A DNA stretch of 64,000 bases from Capitella teleta. Taxonomy: Eukaryota; Annelida; Polychaeta; Capitellidae. The DNA is taken from the NCBI GenBank assembly GCA_000328365.1, contig KB294061.1:63497-127496 (forward strand), read 5' to 3'. Below the pieces are notes generated by a model. That model saw only the letters and a program-made list of their open reading frames with translations, was not told the origin of the DNA and ran no database searches. A program made the position numbers and the translations under genes. This document shows, piece after piece, positions 21,831 through 31,725 of this stretch. Every line of letters begins with the position of its first letter. Position 1 is the first letter of the stretch.

Positions 21831-23345
21831 GTAATTTTACTCAAGATATGTTCATATCTCATGCCATTGTCATTTTTGCTCGATGCATTCGTGCACAACC
21901 TTGCAATTATAAATTAATGAAATTATTTATTTTTATTACTCTCTTGAAATAATATATTATTAGAAGACAATCGACCATCACACCTCTGAGGAACGCTTTA
22001 ATTCATGAAAACTAAAATACCACTTGCGTAATGCATGTCTTAAACTAGATTTCTATATAAAAAGAGTACCGCAAACCGGGTTCTTGGAAATTTACAATAT
22101 GGGCGCCATTTTGTTTTCGTGGAATCGGAGCATCTGCTATCTTTTAACATGGGAAAATCACACCCAACCGCAGTAAAATAAGTATAGATGTGCCAGTCGT
22201 GCATGAAAACCCTTACAGTTGACTGTTATTTTTCCTTAGATATTTCTTTATCTGAAAACAAAAACTATTGCACTCATTCGTGAATTTTAACTCTCGTAGT
22301 TATAATATGAATCGAAAAAAATCCAAAAAATCATAACACCGAATTCGACCTGTTCTTTAAAAAACTCTGAAATCTATACTTTTCAAGCGACAATAAATCA
22401 ATAACTTTTAGTGCGTTTCAGTTTGAAATTAATATTTTTGAATAGATTAAACCCTCATTAAGATACTAATAACTTTGTTGGAATTCAAAAAAAATACTTC
22501 AACATTGTTAATTACGCTTCAAACAACCACACTGTTCATAAGACAATCATCACCGGCGGATAATTACAACGCACTCGACCCAGTCAGCCTGAATGCCCAG
22601 TCACTGTTAGCTCCCCAGGGGTAGCGGAGCAGTTTGAGCTAAGTCACAGTACACGATTTCAAAATCAATTATTTGCCCATCACTAACTATAACTTCCTTT
22701 TGTTTTCTTAATTGGAGTATGTCGGTAAGACTTATTTTATTAGAAGTTGTTGGTAAAATGACATACATCTCCTATCTTCATTAACCCAAAGTAGAGGTGC
22801 TAATGGCAGAAGAAGTCACTCAACGAGGACAGCAAAAGGGAATGATGTTCTTTAATGTGGGAAAGTCATAATAATATTATGATATTTAAACAGGTGGGCA
22901 GCAGCCCCCATTTATCGATGAGCTTGTCTTATGGTTTGGTCCAGTGGTTGAATGTTGAAGGTTAAAGCTTTAAGTCCAAGACGAAGAAATAAAGAATGAA
23001 GGCCCTAGGTCTGAGCAGGGTGATAGTTTATATAGTGTCCGTCTCTGTGCTTTGGGTCAAGTGTCTTTCAAATCTCCCACGCGAAGGCAATGATGGGTGA
23101 CAAATCGTTTAGAAACTGGTCTGGAATTCCCGCCAAGTATGGCAGTCACGTGAGCTCAAGCTCATTTGGCTGAAAATGTTGACAGCTATGGAATAGAGAG
23201 CCACGTGGTCCTGACAAAGTGTAGAGGTAGTTGAATGTTGTTTTCTTACCATAATAACCGTCATGTTGTTTTCAAAGCATAATAACCTTAGTGTCCTTAG
23301 TCTTTTATTTCTTTACTTCCAATTTTTATCAGAAGCATTGGAAGA
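21831..23345. other. Intergenic, no gene recognised
   Basis: AT-rich sequence without coding signal. At 22607-22635 there is TTAGCTCCCCAGGGGTAGCG followed by GAGCAGTT, closely matching one arm of the hairpin at 44096-44155. TTACAACGCACTCG near 22563 resembles the CATAACGCAC word seen in PCCB introns. Confidence 0.3.
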
Positions 23346-23820
23346 CCTTGCCAACCCCCTTCATCTCTTCCAGACCGATGAATGACCCAGCCAGCCCCCC
23401 TCATTGCTTTCAGACCGATGAATGACCCAGCCAGCCCCCTTCATCACTTCCAGACCGTTGAATGACCCAGCCAGCCCCCCTCATTGTTTTCAGACCGATG
23501 AATGACCCAGCCAGCCCCCTTCATCGCTTCCAGACCATTGAATGACCCAGCCAGCCCCCCTCATTGCTTTCAGACCAATGAATGACCCAGCCAGCCCCCT
23601 TCATCTCTTCCAGACCGATGAATGACCCAGCCAGCCTCCTTCATCATTTCCAGACCGATGAAGACCCAGCCAGCCCCCTTCCTTGCTTCCAGACTGATGA
23701 TTGACCCAGTGAGCCCCATTCATTGCTTCCAGACTGATGAAGACCCAGCCAGCCCCCTCCATCGCTTCCAGATCAATGAATGACCCAGCCAGCCCCCTTC
23801 ATTGCTTCCAGACCGATAAA
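23346..23820. repeat. Minisatellite, about 12 copies of a 40-bp unit
   Basis: The unit is approximately CCAGACCGATGAATGACCCA plus GCCAGCCCCCTTCATCGCTT. The first seven copies alternate between a CCCCTTCATCnCTTCC form and a CCCCTCATTGCTTTC form, that is, a dimeric higher-order period of about 80 bp; later copies are shorter or diverged. The period is not a multiple of three, so a short open frame running out of it (23737-24000) is not a protein repeat. Confidence 0.92.
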
Positions 23821-23834
23821 AGTATTTTTTATGA

Positions 23835-24055
23835 AGGCCTAATCTCTCTAAACAATTTAATTTTGAAACAAAATGCGCTGGAAATTATTGATTTATTGTC
23901 AGTTGAAAGGGCCGATTGTGCTGCTTACTTCCAGGAGTTCGCCGAATTGCGCATTATGATTGTGCACGATTTTATTGATTCTGGTTCATTCACGTTATGA
24001 TTATGAGAGTTAAATATCGAGAATGAGTGCAATATTTTTTTTCTGGTTAAGAAAT
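23835..24055 (+). repeat. Left member of a diverged direct-repeat pair
   Basis: This stretch aligns with 29648-29865 in the same orientation (shared words TAATCTCTCTA, TTGATTTATtGTC, GTTGAAAGG, TTTTTTTTCTGGT, AAGAAATAT), with many differences. The pair brackets the nested LINE/LTR block. Confidence 0.6.
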
Positions 24056-25431
24056 ATATAATATACACATCCTTAGTCTTACTCACATAAAGTGGTATAC
24101 AATTAACAGAAAAATGAAAAGAAAAATAATATTTAAAAATCAAAATCAAACAGCCAAAAAAACAAACAAACAAAGAAAACCCAACAAAATCATAGAAAAT
24201 CGTACATGTAATCACATGGTGCATATATAATCAACAACATTAGAAAAGTGTTGGTTGGCGAATTATGTGAGTCTCTTAATAACATAAAATCATGAGTGAG
24301 GTGATCAGCACTGGGCTCATGAAAAATCAAGAGAACAGTGCTGGGAGTGTAGTAACATGTAGCATGTGAGTATTAATGTCGTATTTTGTGCTGAAACAGT
24401 GCAAAATCCTTGAAACGTTTGATCCACTTCTGCGAGGTGCAAGTTCTGCGCGAGTGCGAGTGCAAGTGTTAAAACTAAATAAGCCTTTAAAATAAAACTT
24501 TAAAAAGCGCCTGTGCAACTGGACATCAACAGGGTAATCTTTTACAATAAGTGCTATGAGGTGACAATGTGTGCATGACTTTAGTTTAAATAAAAGATTT
24601 CCTCCGGGCAATATAAAAGCGATCACAAGAAGTGCTTGAATAGTCCTATAGTGGTGAGCCATATAAAGACATGCAGTGCCGTTTAAACAAGTGATATTTA
24701 ACATCAAGATTAGCAAAGTGAAAAGTACGAAATAAAACATTAAAGCGACAAAAAAAATCAGTTGTGATTAAATGAGCATTGGCACTTGGTCCAAACACAT
24801 TTCTAAGATGTAAATCGGATGAACTACTGTTCAAAGTTTTACTGTCCCAAGTAATATTTACAGAAGGGTGATTTCTTTTTCCATTAAAAACAATATCGGT
24901 TACTTTTATCAGTATTAAACAATAAATTGAAATCATGTGCATATTCAGAAGATACATTCATTGTTTTAAGTGCATGAATCGACAGTGCTGTAACGACTCA
25001 ACTCACCGCTCATTACCAACTCAAAACCATCAGATATAAGGCACTGTTTCCTTTCAATAAATTCATAATATAACGATTTTGTGTAATGTGTATTGCATCG
25101 TTATAGTAGTGACCCCAACGTGATTTGAACACGCCACCTTCTAAAGCGGTGATAGTAGTTAATCATTCCCGTGAATTCCTGGACTTGGGTTCTTCTAGGC
25201 CTCCAAACAATGCAAGGGAAAAACTCCGCGTGTCATCTGCAGAAATGGTATATCGCGAAAATTTGGTTGTACCAGGAGAATTTTTCCTTTCCGATGATAA
25301 TGTACTGGGTGTTGAAAACCTAGAGAAACTCCGTCGGGTCGTGGGGTCTTTTAGACCATATACCCAAACAAACAAAAACTATCACCCAGTCAGAGTACCT
25401 CGTCAGCTCATCGACGCTCAGTTTGTGTTCA

Positions 25432-25759
25432 GGGGGCACCGAATAGCACAGTGGGTTAAACCGCTGTCTGCAATTTTATGCCGATCGTGGGGGTCGAGGT
25501 CCCGAGTTCGAGACCCGATCAGGCCACGTGCGTTATGATTGTGAATTACAATTGTAATTCTTCGGTGACTCTGCAGTGCTGCCCAACTGCGTAACAAGGT
25601 CGGGCGCTGTGTACTACTATCTATGGTGGTATGCAGGATAAAGAACCCTTGGGATTTATCGATAAGAGTAGGGGGAAACCCCGGTCCCAGGCCTTCTGTT
25701 CTGCTGCCCGTATCACTCAAAAGGGTTGGGTGGAGCCGTAAAACCCCATCACTCACTCA
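25432..25759 (+). mobile_element. tRNA-derived SINE, family 1, copy A (in the LTR fossil)
   Basis: A 328-bp SINE with a tRNA-like head (A box TAGCACAGTGG, B box GTTCGAGACCC), a body with GTGACTCTGCAGTGCTGCCC and GGTTGGGTGGAGCCGTAAAA, and a (CACT)n tail. It is flanked by a perfect 15-bp target duplication, CTCAGTTTGTGTTCA (25417-25431 and 25760-25774). Other copies in the window: 30926-31339, 37511-37810, 52233-52565 and a 3' fragment at about 41754-41808. Confidence 0.93.
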
Positions 25760-25993
25760 CTCAGTTTGTGTTCATCCGGAACGATGCTGTCAGGGCGCCG
25801 CTGATACCGCCATACAAAGGACCTTACGAGATAATTCAAAGAAAAGACAAATCATACAAGATAAACATCAATGGGAAACCAGACTGGGTGGCCATCGACC
25901 GGCTGAAGCCAGCGTATCTGGACGAGGAGGATGTTGCAAACCATACTGTTACGCGCTCAGGCCGAAAATCCCGCCCACGCAGCCGGATCTTAA

Positions 25994-26693
25994 GATGGGG
26001 AACTAAATTTTAAGTGATGTTCTATTGACTCATAGCACCAATTGATAGCATTCCGTGCCAAAAACACCATGCCTGGATGCAAGCGTAAGGAAATAATGCA
26101 TTCCGAATATCGGTCTTAGCATTGCGCCTATGGGAGAATGGCTTCTATTGCGAAGTATAGGAGGCAAACGTCAGCTGATGGCTTGGTTTGGCTCATGGCT
26201 GATTGGTTCCGTTCCCCTCGTGAAGCTATCGATTTCAGCCAATCAGAGCAAAGCATCTTCGCCATAAAAGGACATCTCTGTTGTTTACGAAAGGAAAGCG
26301 CATGCGTGGTGCACTCTGGCTGACCTTTTTTACTGTTTCAGGATGAGAAACATGGTAGGTGTCCTAAAAAATCGCTTGTTAAAATAAGAAAAATAGCGAA
26401 AAATATTTTTTTTCGCACCTGACTGGTGGCAAAATGATTATTCTATCTATTTCCGAAAAGAAAATAAAAAATATCCAAGGGTTTAGTCGCAGGACACGCT
26501 GATATGACGAGGCCCATTGTAACAGATGGGGAACTCGGTGTTTCATCACAGCTGCTGACGTCACGCCTAGTTAGCAATATATCGCCCGCGAAATCGTTAG
26601 CGATGATATTCCTTGTGTGGGCCAGGCATAGGAATCATTTATGGTGCATCAAATAACGACTCAAAGTCAATTTTTAACCAGTTCTCCCTCCCT
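25994..26693. mobile_element. MITE with GGGATGGGGAACTG-type TIRs, TTAA-flanked, full-length copy
   Basis: The 700-bp element starts GATGGGGAACT and ends AGTTCTCCCTCCCT, roughly inverted ends, with TTAA on both sides (25990-25993, 26694-26697). Removing it brings the flanking LTR-element sequence together cleanly. A 203-bp internally shortened relative lies at 45121-45323 and a 5' part at 55649-56026. The TTAA target would suit a piggyBac or PIF/Harbinger-like source, but the termini do not decide which. Confidence 0.75.
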
Positions 26694-29647
26694 TTAATGA
26701 ACTGAGGTTTCTTGGGGAGACTATTGTAACGACTCAACTCATCGCTTATTACCAACTCAAAACCATCAGATATAAGGCACCGTTTCCTTTCAATAAATTC
26801 ATAATATAATGAATTTGTGTAATATGTATTGCATCGTTATAGTGCTAACAGTGTGATATCATTGGCATAGCCAAAATTGCCACACAAAAAAACATTACCA
26901 ATATAAAAGCCAACTCCTAAACGACTTAATCTAATTAACAATTCATCAATATAATTCACAAATAAAACTGGAGAGATTACTCCTCCTTGTTTGAAACTGT
27001 TGCAGGCTCGGTGCCAGCTACTTTTTCAAGTATTCCATCGAATTCGAAATTTTTGATCTATATACATATTTACAAGTATTCTGCATAAAATTGGGCATAA
27101 TCCCTTTGATCGGACGACCTCGAATAATTTTACAAACTCCAATCTGTCAAATGCTTTGCTGGCATCCAACGGCATAATATGCACATTGCTTCTTCCATTG
27201 AGATAACATTGAATTGTTTCATTTAGTACAAATGTACATTGCGTTGTGGAATGATTTTTTACGAAACCCATATTGTAAATCTGAATAGTTAAGTACTTGA
27301 CTATTGCTATGGAGAATGGTGACATCAAACAATTTGGCTATTACACTACCTAATGCAATTTTTCGATAATTAGATGAACATTTTAATGATTCCTTTTTAA
27401 TCTTAGGTAATGGGATGACAGAACTGAGTGAAAAATCATGAGGATAACGACCGTGTTTAAGAATTAAGCTAAACAACAATGAGAAGTGAATAGATAGAGA
27501 ATCAGGACCATTAACAATATAGTCAGACGAGAAATCAACAGTTCCGTCCTTCTTTCCTGGTTTCAGACTTGACAGCCTTAAAAACATCAGCAAGTGATAC
27601 CAAATAATTATGGTAACACTGCGAACAAGCACATTGTGAACGTATGTCACTTTCAAGTGAAACTAACGTGGAATCCATTCTATCGACATCATATGCAACA
27701 GCATTGAACACCTCGGATGTTTTTCGCGCAAACAACTCCCCTATGTCCCGGTCATCGACCATCCAGTCTACAATAGCAACCCTGTTGGTTTTCCTTCCAG
27801 ATATTTTCTGCACCTCGTTCCAAATATCTCTTCCCCTGTTCTTTGCCAAAGCTTCAGCTAACTTGTTGGCTTTGCACTGCTCTTCATGCCGCTTGACATA
27901 GCGAACAGCAATCGCCCGTTCGCAGTGCGGCTCAACATGGTCTTTCCACCCAGAATCCCTCAGTGGAGTATTGCCTCTCCTCTTGCACCTATTACCAACA
28001 GTGCCTTTTGCGGCATCGAGACACGCTTTTACAATGTTATCATAATATGCCTGAATACCATGCGTATGTTGCTCACAACTCCAATCGTCGCATTGCAGTG
28101 CAGCCTTGGGGACAACAATGCTGGTCAAAGCGACATGCAGCGCTGCTCTGTAATCCCCAAAACCCGAGTGGAGACAGTTTGCCATCAAAACCCGGATTTC
28201 TGTATCGGGGAGAAGTCAGTCGAAAGGTGTTTAACGTTTACATTAACATGCATCATAACAGAACAATGATCAGATGGGTTATCACCTTCATGCAAACATT
28301 CAAACAAGGCAACATCAGCAGAAATATTCTCAGATACAATGAAATGATCTAACACAGAGCGTGTCCTACTGGCCTCATTCTCATAGGTGTAATCGACCTG
28401 ACATACATCCAGATCACAACACATTTCTAAACCGTTGGAAGAACAGAAATTGACAAGATCACGTGGGTGTTGAGACGATAAATGATTCATTTCAGTGTTA
28501 AAATCTCCATCAATAATACTGCCATTCAGTTCAGTAGTACTCAAAATTGAATCAATTAGAAATCATCGCGCTGATCAGTCAGCTGATTGCGAAGCATATA
28601 CACATTATATAAAAAAAATTATATCATCAGGAAGTGAGAGCTTAGCAGTGCACAATCGCCTGCATGATTAAGTTTTAATAATTGATACATCACAACGTAA
28701 AGACTTGCTGTAAACAATGGCACAACCACCATACGGTCTACTGGAAATCAACTGGGAGTCGTCCATTCCGGAAACACCAATGACCTCCACATTGTCCACA
28801 TGTTCAGAAATTTTACATATGTCCACATCTAAGAACCAATGCTCTTGGATGAACAGAACATCACAACGACTCATCAATGTCTGTATGTATTCCATACGAT
28901 CCATGCGATGACTGGGTATTCCACATAATTAGTCTCATTTTTGTGCAAATATCCATGGCGATTATTGTCGTTTCCTTGAGTACCGAACACATCATCAGCG
29001 GCGGCGTCAACGACCTCAACAACGGCGGCGTCATCAGCGGCGGCGGTGTCATCAGCGGCGTTATCATGTCAATCTTCGGCGTCTTCCATTCCAGAGGGGG
29101 GTCATCTTGTGGGTCATCACAGGTGGAAACTGAGGCCCAACGTTTATTTGATGCATTTGGCAGCCATTCACGACAACGCTCTCCAACCGGCCAGAAGTGG
29201 GCAGTCCACATCAGTTGCAACAACTGTTAGTCTGAACAAAGCATTCAGTCACATCTCCTTCAAAGTACAGTAGACATCTCTCGGAATGACTCCTTTACTA
29301 ATCATGTACTTCTTGACTATGTCCGTTGAGCACCTCTCCAAGCGATTAACAAACAACTGCTTTGTTGACCTGCAGCCCTTTAGTACAGTGCCTGTTTCTG
29401 TTCCCTCGACTACTTGTAGGTCTTTTTTTGTAATACAAGGAAGTAATAACGATAAACTTTGAGGATTTATATGGACGATTGGCAAAGTTATACAGATTAT
29501 TTGTGACAGGGTAGGGTTTTCTCATATGGTAAATGCAAGTGTACAGGCTTGCAAAAGTATCGTACACAGTGGAGTTGTTTGATGCGCATATAAAAATGTT
29601 TAACAAACTTATAAACATTCCAAAATGCTTCCAGTGTCTTTATAGCA

Positions 29648-29865
29648 ATTTAATCTCTCTATAAATGTTCAGTTATTTCTAAATGTGCTCAAAATTATCG
29701 ATTTATAGTCCGTTGAAAGGCACAGATTTTACTGTTTTTATCACGAATTGCAGCATCATGATTTTGCTCGATTTACCAACTTCTCGAATCACATTAGGAT
29801 TGCAAGAAATGGAGATTGCAAATGAGTTCAACAGTATTTTTTTTTCTGGTAAAGAAATATCTAAG
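29648..29865 (+). repeat. Right member of a diverged direct-repeat pair
   Basis: Partner of 23835-24055, same orientation. It contains TTTAATCTCTCTATAAATG, CGATTTATAGTCCGTTGAAA and TTTTTTTTTCTGGTAAAGAA. No coding function is seen. Confidence 0.6.
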
Positions 29866-30139
29866 GAAGAAATAAAAGTCAAATATAAGTTGTTGTTTTT
29901 TTTATGCAAAGTTATACTGATTTTACTGCAGTTGGGTATGATTTTCCCATTTTAATTGATAGAGATTGCTCTGATTCTACGAAACAAAATGGCGTTTAAA
30001 TCTCACTTTGCGGTGCACTCTTTAGCATATAGAATGTTATCTTCAGCAGTTAATTTAAGAGGCATAGACACTACAACTTGCAAAATATGTGCTATCAACA
30101 GATCAGCTGAGTAATTAAACTGCAAACTGAGAAATATCC
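29866..30139. other. Spacer, nothing recognised
   Basis: AT-rich sequence between the direct repeat and the second stack of mobile elements. I see no gene or repeat border in it. Confidence 0.3.
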
Positions 30140-30213
30140 ACCATACACGCCATCACTCTGTTATTGACCCAGATACCCCATTATTTACACTCCCCATCCG
30201 GTTTTGCATAAGT

Positions 30214-30675
30214 TAAAGTAAAGTGAAGTGGATTTTATAGTCTACCGTCCCCACTCATAATCCGAATGCCAGGAATCCAAATTCCCTTGCTATCAGAACA
30301 GTCTGGCTCATATCGCACCCATCCTTCATTATATTATATTGTTGCTCTTGTTGACAATACCAAACGCCCTGTTATCTGAACAAAATTTTGTAAAACTAAG
30401 CGTTTTTGGATTGTGAGGCATGACTGTAGATCACAGCCATTATCCGTCCCTATGACTTCACAATACTTTGCTTGGTTATTAGACCCGCAAACCAACACAA
30501 GCTCAACTCCCCGAGGAGCATGCAAGCAAAGCACTTGCTGCCATGAAGGCACAGTCCTGCCTAATTGAGCACAAATATCCATCACTGTCCAACCAGGTAC
30601 CACATTTTGATACTATGCAATGGGTTATGCTGTGGTGAACATGAGGGTTTTCAGGCCACAAAATTCAACCTATCC
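30214..30675. mobile_element. Insertion containing a Tigger-like MITE
   Basis: A 462-bp insert absent from copy 1 of the host repeat and bordered by CATAAGT (30207-30213 and 30676-30682). Inside it, TATAGTCTACCGTCC near 30235 and CATGACTGTAG near 30420-30430 look like the opposite ends of a pogo/Tigger-type element (CAGTC start, CTCATAATCCGAA and TTATCTGAACA words). The rest of the insert is not recognised. Confidence 0.5.
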
Positions 30676-30925
30676 CATAAGTCTCCGGTTGGATCTGGTT
30701 TTTATAAATTTCTCTTTTATTATTATCTGTTTCTTCTTAAAATCCATGCAGATCCTTTTCCAACTCAATTTCTTGCTTTACTCTTAATAGGCTGCGTGTA
30801 ATTACTCCATGCTCTTTAGCATTCCAAAGCTGTGACCAATCAGATGCTCTCTTTCATTGTATGCTCAGCTTGTTCACTTATGTTAGTATTTACACTGGGT
30901 GTACACGTGTACTACTCTACTTTCA

Positions 30926-31339
30926 GGGGGCACCGAATGGCTCAGTGGGTTAAACCGGTTGACTGCAATCCTATTCCGACCGTGGGGGTTGAGGTCCCGG
31001 GTTCGAGACCCGATCAAGCCACGAGCATTATGATTGTGAATTATAATTGTAATTCGTTATAATTGTAATTCTTTGGTGACTCTGCAGTGCTGTCCAACTA
31101 CGTAACAAGGCCGTGCGCTGTGTACTACTGTCGATGGTGGTAGGCAGGATCAAGAACCCTTGGGCGTGAGCGTGATGGGGTTTTACGGCTCCACCCAACC
31201 CATTTGAGTGATACGGGCGCCAGGACCCTTGGGATTTATTGATAAGAGTAGTGGGAAACCCCAATCCCAGGCCTTCTGATCTGGCGCCCATATCATCCAA
31301 TTGGTTTGGGTGGAGCTGTAAAATCCCATCCCGCACGCG
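30926..31339 (+). mobile_element. tRNA-derived SINE, family 1, copy B, carrying an inverted fragment of its own family
   Basis: The SINE has a perfect 12-bp target duplication, ACTCTACTTTCA (30914-30925 and 31340-31351). It is 414 bp instead of about 330 because a roughly 60-bp piece (31165-31224) is inserted. That piece is the reverse complement of the family's own 3' end (ATGGGGTTTTACGGCTCCAC) and is bordered by ACCCTTGGG on both sides, so a 5'-truncated SINE landed in it in reverse orientation. Confidence 0.88.
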
Positions 31340-31357
31340 ACTCTACTTTCATTTACA

Positions 31358-31548
31358 ACATGACCTACATAGTCAAATCTCCCAAAAGTCAGCACTTTGC
31401 CCGGTGCAAGATCTGCTCTGGAGTTTGTTTGAGCATCAAATGGGATGGAAAAAAGTCTGTGGTTGATCACGTCGAGACTTCAAAACACAAACGGAATGCC
31501 TAGATGGTCACCAAAAACTCCAAAATAAGCAGTTGGTCGTCAAACAAC
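31358..31548 (+). mobile_element. Transposase-type zinc-finger fragment
   Basis: This insert carries an open stretch HFARCKICSGVCLSI followed by DHVETSKHKRNA and a stop: a C-x2-C...H-x5-H pattern like the small N-terminal zinc fingers (BED/TTF-like) of hAT-type transposases and their domesticated relatives. It lies between ACAAC words in the host repeat. Too short to assign a family. Confidence 0.5.
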
Positions 31549-31725
31549 AACAACCATAATCTACCTGTTTGGCTCAATGTTAGAGCATTCGATTTTCAAT
31601 CCATGGGTAATGTGTTTGTTTACCCTGGGTGATTACCTACCAACGTACAGTCTCTTAGGTCTAGACTTATAATGGGGACCTTACACATGTATAACCGATG
31701 AGTTAAGTATTCATCTTCATTTGAT

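Larger units (their letters stand above)
24989..26840 (+). mobile_element. Ty3/Gypsy-type LTR retrotransposon fossil
   Basis: A fossil inserted in the minus-strand LINE. It has two short terminal repeats of about 116 bp (24989-25104 and 26725-26840), starting TGTAACGACTC and ending ATCGTTAT, with AGTGC on both sides as target duplication. After the left repeat a primer-binding site complementary to the 3' end of tRNA-Trp spans 25110-25142. The only recognisable coding part is the end of pol (C-terminal integrase region), then a purine-rich tract just before the right repeat. The terminal repeats differ at about 6 of 116 positions (about 5%), nearly all transitions, so the insertion is not recent. 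A SINE and a MITE have entered it later. It is clearly broken, with most of gag-pol not recognisable. Confidence 0.85.
24330..29430 (-). mobile_element. Nearly full-length CR1/Jockey-group LINE, interrupted by an LTR element
   Basis: Read on the minus strand from 29430: a part resembling LINE ORF1 (TKQLFVNRLERCSTDIVKKY), the endonuclease (LFIQEHWF and RPYGGCAIVYS at about 28870-28690; GDFNTE and DNPSDHC at 28500-28270), the reverse transcriptase (DASKAFDRLEFVKLF, then GVISPVLFVNYIDELL and, near 26850, a YANDI in place of YADD), and after the insertion at 24984-26845 the C-terminal part (LDVKYHLFKRHCMSLYGSPL, THCHLIALIVKD) to about 24330. Frames change several times and the catalytic YADD is altered, so it is dead. 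The 5-bp site AGTGC lies on both sides of the inserted element and the LINE sequence reads through across it. A GCCGCTGATGAC-type trinucleotide stretch lies at 28990-29060. Confidence 0.85.
30140..31725 (+). repeat. Dispersed repeat with tRNA-Glu-like part (copy 2), invaded several times
   Basis: This is the same repeat as 14870-15410 but stretched from about 0.5 to 1.6 kb by three insertions: 30214-30675, flanked by CATAAGT; a family 1 SINE at 30926-31339, flanked by ACTCTACTTTCA; and about 31358-31548. The tRNA-like part is at about 31566-31640 and the 3' tail ends near 31725. Comparing both copies makes each insertion border visible. Confidence 0.85.

Noticed and set aside
23346-23820. CRISPR-like regular repeats
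   Set aside because: Units are contiguous without unique spacers and the genome is eukaryotic; it is a minisatellite.
23737-24000. Open frame starting in the minisatellite
   Set aside because: The 40-bp period shifts frame at each unit and the rest lies in a dispersed repeat.
25432-25530. tRNA gene at the SINE head
   Set aside because: The same head recurs at several places with the same long body and target duplications.
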